Source: Clostridia bacterium
Lineage (GTDB): Bacteria; Bacillota; Clostridia; Christensenellales; Borkfalkiaceae
Assembly: GCA_017508485.1 (NCBI GenBank)
Contig: JAFVYV010000011.1
Coordinates: 112,962-176,961, forward strand
Direction of reading: 5' to 3'
Length of the DNA stretch: 64,000 nucleotides
Position numbers and translations under genes: made by a program. Positions 1 through 8,246 of the stretch are shown here, piece after piece; position 1 is the stretch's first letter; each line of letters starts with the position of its first letter. The notes under the pieces were generated by a model. It was not told the origin of the DNA, searched no databases, and saw nothing but the letters and a program-made list of their open reading frames with translations.

Positions 1-2297
1 GTGGCGAAGTTGTTGAATACGTTAGAAACAAGTATGGTAAAGATTGTGTTGCGCAAATCGTTACCTTTGGTACACTTGCCTCTCGTGCGGCTATTAAGGA
101 CGTTGGTAGAGTTTTCAAGATACCGTTTGCAGATATAAACAAAATTACAAAACTAATTGACCCAACTTTATCTATAAGTCAATGCGTTGGCTTAAAGAAA
201 AATAAAGAAGGGTTAGACGTTAGCGATAAAGAACTTCGTGAAATTTATAACGACGACCCAACCTTAAAAAAGATTATTGATATGGCGATAAGGGTAGAAG
301 GCTTGCCAAGAAATACTTCTATGCACGCGGCGGGGGTTGTTATTTGTTCAAAGCCTATTAGTGATAACGTACCACTTCAAAGAAACGGCGAAGATATTAC
401 AACGCAGTTTAATATGAAGGAAGTTGAGCAACTTGGTATGCTTAAAATGGACTTTTTAGGCTTAAGAAACTTAACGGATATTGACAAGGCTAAAAAATAC
501 GCCAAAGAAGATTTTGGTGTTGACATTGATTTTGCTGAAATCGGTTATGAAGATAAAGGCGTTTATAACCTTATAGGCGAAGGGGATACTGAAGCAGTAT
601 TCCAGTTAGGCTCTCCTGGTATGAGAAAGTTTATGAGAGAGTTAAAGCCTACCACCTTTGAAGATATCATAGCAGGTATTTCTTTATATAGACCTGGTCC
701 TATGGACTCTATTCCTGACTATATTAGGTACAAGCATAACCCTGAAACGATAGTTTACGACCACCCACTTTTAGAGCCTATACTTAAAAATACTTACGGC
801 GTAATTATCTATCAAGAACAAGTTATGCAACTTTTCCAAAACCTAGCAGGTTTCTCGCTTGGTAGAGCAGATATCGTTAGAAGGGCGATGAGTAAAAAGA
901 ACTTAAAGGAACTTGAAAGCCAAAAGAAGTACTTCGTTTATGGTGGCGTGGACGAATCTGACCCTAAAAACGTTCAAGTTATTGACGGTTGTATCAAAAG
1001 GGGTGTGCCTGAAGAAGTTGCAAACCTACTTTTTGAAAAGGTTAGAAGTTTTGCGCAATACGCGTTTAACAAATCACACGCGGCGGCGTATGCAGTTATA
1101 GCGTATCAAACGGCGTACTTAAAAAACTACTATCCAAAAGAGTTTTTTGCATCAATCTTAAATAACCGTATTGATAAAATTGACGAGTTAACAAAATACT
1201 TAACTTGTGCACTTGAAAAGGGTATTGAAGTTTACCCACCTAACATCAACAAGAGTAACGTTTACTTTAAGGTAGAAGACAAGGGTATTCGTTTTGGTCT
1301 TGTTGCGCTTAAAAACGTTGGTCTAAACGTTATTACGGGCATTGTAGAAGAAAGAGAAAAAAACGGAGAGTTTACTTCTTTTGAAGACTTTTTAATTAGA
1401 TGTGAACACGTTGGCTTAAATAAAAGACTTGTTGAAAACCTTATTTTATCTGGTGCGTTTGACTGTTTTGGCGTTTATAGGTCAAAGATAATTGCCGTTT
1501 ATGAAGACGCGCTTGAAAAGGTTGTTGCACTAAACAAGAAAAAGGATGAAGCGCAAATAAGTTTATTCGGCACTTTAATTGAAGATGATGTTGACTTAAA
1601 TATTCAATATCCTGATATTTCAGAATACGACTCTAAGCAAAAATTAGGCAAGGAAAAGGAAGTATTAGGTCTTTACGTATCAGGACATCCACTTAGCGAC
1701 TATAAGTCTAAGTTTGATGGTTGCAACTTTACAACTGAAGCCCTTTCATACTACGAAGAAGATAGTAGGGGGAATAAGGTTTACACGGACGGCGTTCAAG
1801 ACGGCAAAGTGGTAACTATTGGTGGTATCATTTCTAAATATGAAAAGATAGCAACAAAGTCTGGTGGCAGTATGGCTTTCGTAACACTTGAAGACCTTTA
1901 CGGCGTAATTGAGTGCGTGTTCTTTTCTAAAGCGTTTGAAAAGTTTAGGGGCATTATAAGAGAAGACGAAGTAGTTAGAATTAGTGGAAGACTACAAGTA
2001 AAAGATGATGAAGTTAAAATTATTGCCGATAAAATTGAAATGCTGGAAACGGAAGTTGCAGAAAAAAAGGAAGTAAAAGAAATTACTTATTTAAGAATTT
2101 TCCTTCCTGATGGAAAGGACGTAATTCCTGAAATTTTAGAGATTTTAGCAGAATACCCCGGCGATATAGAAACTTATATTACGGTAAACGGCAAAAACTT
2201 AAAAGCAAGTTGTACCGTTCGTGAATGCAACGGTTTAATGCAAGAACTTTGTGGTTTAATTCCTATGGAAAATATTAAATTTTTCAAAAAAAGTTAG
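1..2297 (+). CDS. dnaE: DNA polymerase III alpha subunit DnaE (3' part, start outside window)
   Basis: Replicative DNA polymerase subunit, cut by the window edge; the reading frame is already open at base 3 and runs to a TAA at 2297, about 764 codons. Visible DnaE marks, in order, are the palm/finger segment with MHAAGVVI and KMDFLGL, the highly conserved RPGPMDSIPDYI, the QEQVM...SLGRADIVRRAMSKK block, AFNKSHAAAYAVIAYQTAYLK, a helix-hairpin-helix region (FGLVALKNVG), and a C-terminal OB fold (VTIGGIISKYEKIATKSGG). The PHP domain and the first catalytic aspartates lie upstream. pfkA follows 66 bp downstream, as in many Firmicutes. Because the polC locus at 36 kb lacks a polymerase domain, this DnaE could be the main replicative polymerase; that is an inference from one window. 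Confidence 0.95.
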   Translation, partial: GEVVEYVRNKYGKDCVAQIVTFGTLASRAAIKDVGRVFKIPFADINKITKLIDPTLSISQCVGLKKNKEGLDVSDKELREIYNDDPTLKKIIDMAIRVEGLPRNTSMHAAGVVICSKPISDNVPLQRNGEDITTQFNMKEVEQLGMLKMDFLGLRNLTDIDKAKKYAKEDFGVDIDFAEIGYEDKGVYNLIGEGDTEAVFQLGSPGMRKFMRELKPTTFEDIIAGISLYRPGPMDSIPDYIRYKHNPETIVYDHPLLEPILKNTYGVIIYQEQVMQLFQNLAGFSLGRADIVRRAMSKKNLKELESQKKYFVYGGVDESDPKNVQVIDGCIKRGVPEEVANLLFEKVRSFAQYAFNKSHAAAYAVIAYQTAYLKNYYPKEFFASILNNRIDKIDELTKYLTCALEKGIEVYPPNINKSNVYFKVEDKGIRFGLVALKNVGLNVITGIVEEREKNGEFTSFEDFLIRCEHVGLNKRLVENLILSGAFDCFGVYRSKIIAVYEDALEKVVALNKKKDEAQISLFGTLIEDDVDLNIQYPDISEYDSKQKLGKEKEVLGLYVSGHPLSDYKSKFDGCNFTTEALSYYEEDSRGNKVYTDGVQDGKVVTIGGIISKYEKIATKSGGSMAFVTLEDLYGVIECVFFSKAFEKFRGIIREDEVVRISGRLQVKDDEVKIIADKIEMLETEVAEKKEVKEITYLRIFLPDGKDVIPEILEILAEYPGDIETYITVNGKNLKASCTVRECNGLMQELCGLIPMENIKFFKKS

Positions 2298-2363
2298 TGT
2301 AGTGTATAAAAAGCAGTAGATATTTTTTAATAAAGGTGTTAAAATATATTAAAGGAAAAAATT

Positions 2364-3326
2364 ATGGAAAAAATTGCAGTATTAACAAGTGGTGGCGATT
2401 CTCCTGGAATGAACGCTTGTATTAGAGCAGTCGTTAGAACGGCACTTTATTACAATATGGACGTTTATGGTATTGAAAGGGGGTACGAAGGTTTAATTAA
2501 CGGTGATATTACAAGGTTAAACCACCGTTCCGTTTCTGACATTATCCATAAAGGCGGTACTTTCTTAAAGACAAGTAGATGCCCTGAATTTAAAGATTTA
2601 GAAGTGCAAAAAAGGGGTACCTATGCCCTTTCTGCTTACGGTATTGAAGGGTTAGTAGTAATAGGTGGCGACGGTACTTTTAGGGGTGCAAAATCACTAT
2701 CTGATAACTTTGGTATAAAGGTTATGGGTATACCTGGCACTATTGACAACGACCTTGCTTATACCGACTATACTTTAGGGTTTGATACAACGGTTAACAC
2801 CGTTTTATGGGCAATTAACAATTTAAGAGATACGATGCACTCTCACGACAGAGTAAGTTTGCTTGAAGTTATGGGTAGAAACGCAGGTGATATTGCTTTA
2901 TACGCAGGTATTGCAGGTGGTGCTGAATATATTTTAGTGCCTGAAGTTCCTTATGATTTAGATGAAATTGCATCTTCTATCAAAAAAAGTAATTTAAGGG
3001 GCAAAACTTCTAACACTATCGTTTTGGCAGAAGGCGCAGGCGATAGGGAAGAAATTGTTCAAAAAATAAAAGAAAAAACGGGTATTAACGTAAAAGTTAC
3101 CGTTTTAGGTTATATTCAACGTGGTGGCTCTCCAAATATGGCTGACCGTGTACTTGCGGCAAAGTTTGCAATTAAGGCAGTTGACCTACTAAAAAACGGT
3201 GGAGAAAGTTCGGCTATCGGTATAAAAGATAATAAAATTGTTGCAGTTCCTTTTGAAAAGGCGTTTAACGAAAAGAAAGTGTTTGATAAAGACCTTTTTG
3301 AATCTGCAAGAATTTTAGGTTTATAA
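2364..3326 (+). CDS. pfkA: ATP-dependent 6-phosphofructokinase
   Basis: Phosphorylates fructose 6-phosphate to the 1,6-bisphosphate in glycolysis, in the cytoplasm. The 320-residue length is typical of bacterial PfkA. It has LTSGGDSPGMNA near the N-terminus, GGDGTFRGA (glycine after GGD, the ATP-type signature), the active-site PGTIDND segment, MGRNAGDIA, and YIQRGGSPNMADR. The start is supported by AAAGGAAAAA 6-12 bases upstream. A second, PPi-type phosphofructokinase follows 42 bp downstream, where many Firmicutes have pyruvate kinase, so the cell appears to encode both a one-way and a reversible version of this step in one transcription unit. Confidence 0.96.
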   Translation: MEKIAVLTSGGDSPGMNACIRAVVRTALYYNMDVYGIERGYEGLINGDITRLNHRSVSDIIHKGGTFLKTSRCPEFKDLEVQKRGTYALSAYGIEGLVVIGGDGTFRGAKSLSDNFGIKVMGIPGTIDNDLAYTDYTLGFDTTVNTVLWAINNLRDTMHSHDRVSLLEVMGRNAGDIALYAGIAGGAEYILVPEVPYDLDEIASSIKKSNLRGKTSNTIVLAEGAGDREEIVQKIKEKTGINVKVTVLGYIQRGGSPNMADRVLAAKFAIKAVDLLKNGGESSAIGIKDNKIVAVPFEKAFNEKKVFDKDLFESARILGL

Positions 3327-3368
3327 TTAAAAAAATAAAAAAAGGTATATAAACAAAGGAGATTAAAA

Positions 3369-4610
3369 ATGAAAAATTTAAAAGGTGCGCTTATGTTTGC
3401 ACAATCAGGTGGGCCAACTTCTGTTATTAACTCAAGTGCTGCAGGTGTTTTTATTGAAGCATTAAAGTCAAAGAACATTACTGAAGTTTACGGTGCTGCT
3501 AACGGTATTAAGGGTGTTTTAGAAGAAAAATTCTACGATATCTCTAAAGAAGATATGAAAGAACTTAAACTTTTAAAGAACACACCTTCTTCTGCTTTAG
3601 GTTCTGTTAGATATAAGTTAAAAGATGCGTCAGTTGACGATACTGATTATAAAAGACTTTTAGAAGTATTCAAAAAGTACAATATTCGTTACTTCTTCTA
3701 TAACGGTGGTAACGACTCAATGGATACTTGTAACAAAATTTCTAAGTTTATGCAACAAGCAGATTACGACTGTAACGTAATTGGTGTTCCAAAGACAATT
3801 GATAACGACTTATTTGGTACTGACCATTGCCCTGGCTTTGCTTCTGCTGCTAAATATATTGCAACAACCGTTATGGAAATTAGTTTAGACGCAAAAGTTT
3901 ACGATACACCAATGGTATGTGTTATTGAATGTATGGGTAGACACGCAGGTTGGTTAACAGCCGCAGCAAAACTTGCAGCAGTTAACGGTTTAGCACCTGA
4001 CCTAATTTACTTACCAGAAGTTGACTTTGACGTTGACAAGTTCGTTGATGACGTTAAGGAAGTTTGCGCAAGAAACAACAACAAGTGTATTGCAGTAGTT
4101 TCTGAAGGTATTAAGAATAAGGAAGGCACTTTCATTTGTGAATTAGTTGCACAAGGCGCAAGAGATAGTTTTGGTCACGCACAACTTGGTGGTGTTGCAG
4201 CAACACTTGCAAACCTTATTAAAGAAAAGACTGGCTTTAAGACCCGTGGTATTGAATTATCATTAATGCAAAGATGTGGCGCTCACTTAGCATCTAAGGT
4301 TGACGTAGAAGAAACTTTTGAAGCAGGTAGAGTTGCTGTTCGTGCAGCAGTTAACGGCGAAACTGACAAGATGGTTTGCTATGAAAGAAAGGAAGGCAAA
4401 AAGTATGCTATTGAATACAAACTTCTTCCACTTGAACTTGCAGCAAATACTGAAAAGACAGTTCCACTTGAATGGATAATTGACGATGGTAGAAACGTTT
4501 CAGATGAATTTATTGATTACGCACTTCCTTTAATTCAAGGCGACTCTAAAGCACCACTTGAAAACGGCTTACCAAGATTTGCTAAATTAAACAAGGTTTT
4601 TGTAAAATAA
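3369..4610 (+). CDS. pfp: Pyrophosphate-type phosphofructokinase
   Basis: Probably catalyses the reversible, PPi-dependent interconversion of fructose 6-phosphate and fructose 1,6-bisphosphate. In 413 residues it has FAQSGGPTSVINSSA, GGNDSMDT (where ATP enzymes have GGDG), PKTIDND (lysine where ATP enzymes have glycine), MGRHAGWL and MQRCGAHLAS. The GGN/DD plus PKTIDND combination is the accepted marker for PPi dependence. A strong AAAGGAG site precedes the ATG. It is the last gene of the dnaE-pfkA-pfp run and is followed by an intrinsic terminator. Phosphodonor preference is inferred from residues only. Confidence 0.9.
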   Translation: MKNLKGALMFAQSGGPTSVINSSAAGVFIEALKSKNITEVYGAANGIKGVLEEKFYDISKEDMKELKLLKNTPSSALGSVRYKLKDASVDDTDYKRLLEVFKKYNIRYFFYNGGNDSMDTCNKISKFMQQADYDCNVIGVPKTIDNDLFGTDHCPGFASAAKYIATTVMEISLDAKVYDTPMVCVIECMGRHAGWLTAAAKLAAVNGLAPDLIYLPEVDFDVDKFVDDVKEVCARNNNKCIAVVSEGIKNKEGTFICELVAQGARDSFGHAQLGGVAATLANLIKEKTGFKTRGIELSLMQRCGAHLASKVDVEETFEAGRVAVRAAVNGETDKMVCYERKEGKKYAIEYKLLPLELAANTEKTVPLEWIIDDGRNVSDEFIDYALPLIQGDSKAPLENGLPRFAKLNKVFVK

Positions 4611-4627
4611 TTACTTAATTTTTGATT

Positions 4628-4660
4628 AAAAACTCACGGAAGATTTTTCCGTGAGTTTTT
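4628..4660 (+). terminator. Rho-independent terminator after pfp
   Basis: A 14-bp perfect stem (4628-4641 with 4647-4660) with a 5-base loop; the descending arm ends in a T run. It closes the dnaE-pfkA-pfp unit. Confidence 0.9.
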
Positions 4661-4727
4661 GTTTTTGATAACCTTTTAAAAAATGGTTAAAAATTTACAT
4701 TTTTTTGAAAAAAATTAAAATTCCCTA

Positions 4728-4756
4728 TTGAAAAAGGGCTTTGGTTGTTATACAAT
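4728..4756 (+). promoter_or_regulatory. SigA-type promoter for the EF-G-like gene
   Basis: TTGAAA at 4728-4733 and TACAAT at 4751-4756 with a 17-bp spacer; a TATAAT overlaps just downstream at 4756-4761. It lies 70 bp before the ATG. Confidence 0.6.
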
Positions 4757-4826
4757 ATAATAGATAGGGAAAAGCCCTACGGAATATATATGATAAGACA
4801 ATAATTTTTTTAAGAGAGGGAATTTT

Positions 4827-6887
4827 ATGGCAAACTACAAAGCAGAAAACATTAGGAATATTGCTATTATCGGGCACAGTGGCGAAGGTAAAACTACACT
4901 TGCTGAAGCCCTTTTATTTAACGGTAAGTCTATTGACAGAATGGGCAAAACTACTGACAAAAATACCGTTATGGACTATGATACTGAAGAAATGGCTCGT
5001 GGTATTTCAATATCACTTGCTACTGCATATACTTACTGGCAAGACACGAAAATAAATATAATTGACGTACCAGGTTTTTACGATTTTGAAGGGGAATTTG
5101 AAGAAGCACTTCGTGCAGTTGGCGCAGCCGTTTTAGTTGCAGATGCATCTGGCTCTGTTGCAGTTGGTGCAGAAAAGGCTATTGAATACTGTATTCGCCG
5201 TCGTATTCCACTTATGATTTTTGTAAACGGTATTGATAAGGAAAACGCAAACTACGTTAAAACGGTTGAAGCGTTTGCTGAAAAGTATGGTAGAAAGATT
5301 TCTCCAACACATTTACCTATTATTCGTGATGGTAAAATGAAAGGTTACGTTTCAGTTATTTCAGGCAAGGCGTTTGAATTTACGCAAGGTGGTAGAAACC
5401 AAATTGAAGTGCCAAGCAATATGTTGTTAGATGTACAAGCCTTAAAAGAAAAGTTAACGGAATCTGCTGCAGAAACGAGTGAAGAATTACTTGACAAGTA
5501 TTTTGCAGAAGGTATGCTTACTAACGACGAGATAGTTGCCGGTGTTAAAAACGGTTTATGTGCAGGTGATACTATCCCTATTATGGGTGGCTCTGCCCTT
5601 CAAAATATGGGTGTTATCAACTTAATGTACGAAATAGTTGATTTATTACCATCTCCTATGGAAAGAAAGGCAGTTTTAGCAACTGACGATAAAGGGGAAG
5701 TATTAAACGTTGTTTGTGATGAAAATAAACCTTTCTCTGCGCAAGTATTTAAGACTGTAGTTGACCCGTTCGTTGGTAAACTTAATATGATAAGAGTGTT
5801 TACAGGCACTCTAAAGAGTGGTATGACCGTTTACAACTCAACCACTAAAGAAAAGGAAAGAATTAACCAAATTTATATATTAAAAGGCAAAAAACAAGAA
5901 GCCGTTGACGAACTTGTTGCAGGTGATATCGGTGCAGTTAACAAACTTAACAACACCAACACGGGCGACACCCTTTGTGATGAAAACGCTAAGGTTAAGT
6001 TCTACGATATTCCACTACCAAAACCTGTTATTACAATGGCAATTTACGCTAATAAGTCAGGCGAAGAAGACAAGATTTTCCAAGGCTTAAACAAACTTGC
6101 TGAAGAAGATTTAACCTTTAAGGTAGAAAAAGACTATGAAACTGGCGAAATGGTTATAAAAGGTCAAGGGGAAACTCATTTAGAAGTTCTTTGCAAAAAA
6201 TTAAAGGCAAAGTTTGGTGCTGAAGCCGTGCTTAAAGACCCTAAGATTGCTTATAAAGAAACTATTAGAACGGTTGCTGAAGCAGAAGGTAAACATAAAA
6301 AGCAATCTGGTGGTGCAGGTCAGTTCGGCGTAGTTAATATTAAGTTTGAACCAGGCGCAAGTGACGGCGAATTTGAATTTGTTGACGCAATAGTTGGTGG
6401 CGCAGTTCCAAGACAATTTATCCCTGCCGTTGAAAAGGGATTGAGAGAAGCAATATTAAAGGGTGTGTTAGCGGAATACCCTGTAGTTAACTTAAAGTGT
6501 ACTTTATTTGATGGTAAATATCACCCAGTTGACTCAAAAGAAGTAGCGTTCATTTCTGCCGCTAAACTTGCTTACGACGATGCAATGCGCAGGGCAAAAC
6601 CTTGCTTACTTGAACCTATCTATGAATATAGAGTTGTCGTTCCTGAAAATTATATGGGTGACATTTTAGGGGATATGAACAAGCGCCGTGGTAGAATTTT
6701 AGGTATGGAAATGGTGGACGGAAAGCAACTTATTAAAGCAGAAGTTCCACTTGCTGAAATGTTCAAATATGCAACCGACCTTAGAAGTATGACTCAAGGT
6801 AGGGGTTCTTTTGATATGGAATTCGTTAGATATGAAGAAGTTCCTAAAGAAGCGCAAGATAAAATTATAAAGGACGCTAATAAATAA
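4827..6887 (+). CDS. EF-G-like translational GTPase (FusA2-type paralogue)
   Basis: A 686-residue protein with the full EF-G fold: G domain, domain II (VCDENKPFSAQVFKTVVDPFVGKL), domain III (YETGEMVIKGQGETHLEVL), domain IV and domain V (PLAEMFKYATDLRSMTQGRG). The GTP-site motifs are not those of housekeeping FusA: P-loop GHSGEGKTTL instead of GHIDAGKTTT, G3 DVPG instead of DTPG, switch I ARGISIS, and G4 reads NGID, so the usual NKxD lysine is missing. It is therefore probably an EF-G paralogue rather than the main elongation factor, which normally sits with rpsL/rpsG. It has its own promoter and a clear GAGAGGGA site, and is followed after 16 bp by a sugar kinase. Its role is not known from sequence. 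Confidence 0.85.
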   Translation: MANYKAENIRNIAIIGHSGEGKTTLAEALLFNGKSIDRMGKTTDKNTVMDYDTEEMARGISISLATAYTYWQDTKINIIDVPGFYDFEGEFEEALRAVGAAVLVADASGSVAVGAEKAIEYCIRRRIPLMIFVNGIDKENANYVKTVEAFAEKYGRKISPTHLPIIRDGKMKGYVSVISGKAFEFTQGGRNQIEVPSNMLLDVQALKEKLTESAAETSEELLDKYFAEGMLTNDEIVAGVKNGLCAGDTIPIMGGSALQNMGVINLMYEIVDLLPSPMERKAVLATDDKGEVLNVVCDENKPFSAQVFKTVVDPFVGKLNMIRVFTGTLKSGMTVYNSTTKEKERINQIYILKGKKQEAVDELVAGDIGAVNKLNNTNTGDTLCDENAKVKFYDIPLPKPVITMAIYANKSGEEDKIFQGLNKLAEEDLTFKVEKDYETGEMVIKGQGETHLEVLCKKLKAKFGAEAVLKDPKIAYKETIRTVAEAEGKHKKQSGGAGQFGVVNIKFEPGASDGEFEFVDAIVGGAVPRQFIPAVEKGLREAILKGVLAEYPVVNLKCTLFDGKYHPVDSKEVAFISAAKLAYDDAMRRAKPCLLEPIYEYRVVVPENYMGDILGDMNKRRGRILGMEMVDGKQLIKAEVPLAEMFKYATDLRSMTQGRGSFDMEFVRYEEVPKEAQDKIIKDANK

Positions 6888-6903
6888 AAGGAAAAATTAT
6901 TAG

Positions 6904-7830
6904 ATGATATTAACAATATGTCCAAACCCAAGTATGGACTGTACTATTGAACTTGACAGCCTAAACGTTGGAATGCTCAATAGAATTGAAAACAAAACGA
7001 TAACCTACTCAGGAAAGGCGCAAAACGTTGCGTTAGCAATTGCAAGACTTAAAGGCAAGGCTTTTTCAACAGGATTTATGTTTGAAAATGAAGGCAAAAT
7101 GTTTGAAAGGGCACTTGATAGAGAAGGTATATCACATAAATTCGTATGGAATAAAGGAAGCGTTAGAGTAAACTATAAAATCATTGACAAGAAGTCAATG
7201 CTTACTGAAATTAACGACAAGGGTGCGTTAGTTGAAAGGGAAAAGCAACTTGAACTAATAGACCTTGTAAAAGAATTATCGGCTGATGTTGATATTGCAG
7301 TTATGAGTGGTAGTTTACCAAAAGGGGTGGATAACTCTTTCTACCAAGAAGTGCTTTCAGTTATTCCTTCTACCGTTAAAAAAATTGTAGATACTGAAAA
7401 ACAAAATTTAGATTACGCTTTACAGTCGGAAGTCTTTATGGTTAAGCCAAATCTTCGCGAACTTGAAAGTTACGTAAACAAAAGTTTAAAAACAAGAAAG
7501 GAAGTTTTGACTGCGTCATATAAACTTTTAGATAAGGGCGCAAAATTCGTGCTTGTATCTTTAGGAGCAGACGGGGCGATACTAACTAACGGAACAAAAA
7601 GTTATTACTCTAAAAGCGCAAACGTTGCAGTAAATTCCAAGGTAGGCGCAGGGGACAGTATGGTTGCCGCATTTGCCGTTAACCTAGAAAAAACTGACGA
7701 CCTTGAAGAATTGCTTAGATGTAGCGTTTCAGCAGGTACTGCAGCCGTTACCACAAGGGGAACAAACCTATTTACTAAAGACAAGTATGATGAAATTTAC
7801 AAACAAATAACGGTACAAGAACTTAAATAA
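6904..7830 (+). CDS. PfkB-family sugar-phosphate kinase (1-phosphofructokinase/tagatose-6-phosphate kinase type)
   Basis: A 308-residue ribokinase-fold kinase. The N-terminus MILTICPNPSMDCTIELD is typical of the FruK/LacC branch, as is SGKAQNVALAIARLKG. MSGSLPKGV and the C-terminal GAGDSMVAAFAV, with the catalytic aspartate and anion hole, are present. Expected reaction: ATP-dependent phosphorylation of fructose 1-phosphate or tagatose 6-phosphate. No PTS genes are adjacent, so the substrate is open. It lies 16 bp after the EF-G-like gene and is followed by a terminator, so the two probably form an operon; I know no obvious functional link between them. Confidence 0.82.
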   Translation: MILTICPNPSMDCTIELDSLNVGMLNRIENKTITYSGKAQNVALAIARLKGKAFSTGFMFENEGKMFERALDREGISHKFVWNKGSVRVNYKIIDKKSMLTEINDKGALVEREKQLELIDLVKELSADVDIAVMSGSLPKGVDNSFYQEVLSVIPSTVKKIVDTEKQNLDYALQSEVFMVKPNLRELESYVNKSLKTRKEVLTASYKLLDKGAKFVLVSLGADGAILTNGTKSYYSKSANVAVNSKVGAGDSMVAAFAVNLEKTDDLEELLRCSVSAGTAAVTTRGTNLFTKDKYDEIYKQITVQELK

Positions 7831-7833
7831 ATT

Positions 7834-7861
7834 AAACGACTGGTTATGCCAGTCGTTTTTT
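7834..7861 (+). terminator. Rho-independent terminator after the PfkB-family kinase
   Basis: A 10-bp stem (7834-7843 with 7849-7858), 5-base loop, followed by a T run. Confidence 0.88.
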
Positions 7862-7890
7862 TCATATTTTGTCGAAAAAGCGCATAAATA
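7862..7890 (+). promoter_or_regulatory. Candidate sigma-E-type promoter upstream of spoIIID
   Basis: TCATATT at 7862-7868 and CATAAATA at 7883-7890 with a 14-bp gap resemble the mother-cell sigma-E elements (ATA-containing -35, CATA-type -10). No good SigA promoter is evident here. spoIIID is a known sigma-E target in Bacillus, which fits. The -10 differs from consensus at two positions. Confidence 0.4.
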
Positions 7891-7917
7891 TATATCACTA
7901 TTTTTAGGAGATATATT

Positions 7918-8184
7918 ATGCGTGAAGATTTAAAAACAAGAGTTATTGAAGAAGCTTTTTATTTGACCAATAGGGGTGCAACCGTAAGACAAACGGCTAA
8001 AGAGTTTCATTTAGGCAAGTCAACCGTGCATAAAGACTTAACGGAAAGGCTTTTTTTAATTGATAAAAGACTACATAAAAAGGTTAAAAAGGTGCTTGAA
8101 AAGAACTTAAGTGAAAGGCATATTCGTGGTGGTAACGCAACCAAACTAAAATATTTAAAAGAAAAACAAAAAAAGGGGTTTTAA
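7918..8184 (+). CDS. spoIIID: Stage III sporulation transcriptional regulator SpoIIID
   Basis: An 88-residue DNA-binding protein. After MREDLKTRVIEEA it carries the SpoIIID helix-turn-helix (GATVRQTAKEFHLGKSTVHKDLTERL) and the basic C-terminal helix with LSERHIRGGNATKLKY, both highly characteristic of the family. In Bacillus and clostridia SpoIIID acts in the mother cell, tuning the sigma-E regulon and sigK expression. A TAGGAG site lies 6-11 bases before the ATG. It is a single-gene unit with a possible sigma-E promoter, and is the best evidence here that the organism forms endospores. Confidence 0.95.
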   Translation: MREDLKTRVIEEAFYLTNRGATVRQTAKEFHLGKSTVHKDLTERLFLIDKRLHKKVKKVLEKNLSERHIRGGNATKLKYLKEKQKKGF

Positions 8185-8189
8185 TAGTT

Positions 8190-8217
8190 TTGCTAAAATT
8201 AAAAAAAGGTGTATAAT
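8190..8217 (+). promoter_or_regulatory. SigA-type promoter for the ArsB/SLC13-like permease
   Basis: TTGCTA at 8190-8195, 16-bp spacer, TATAAT at 8212-8217. The -10 lies in the loop of a small inverted repeat (AAAGGT/ACCTTT) that could be a weak terminator for spoIIID or an operator. Confidence 0.6.
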
Positions 8218-8246
8218 ACCTTTGTTTTTACTTTAGGAGAAGTTTT

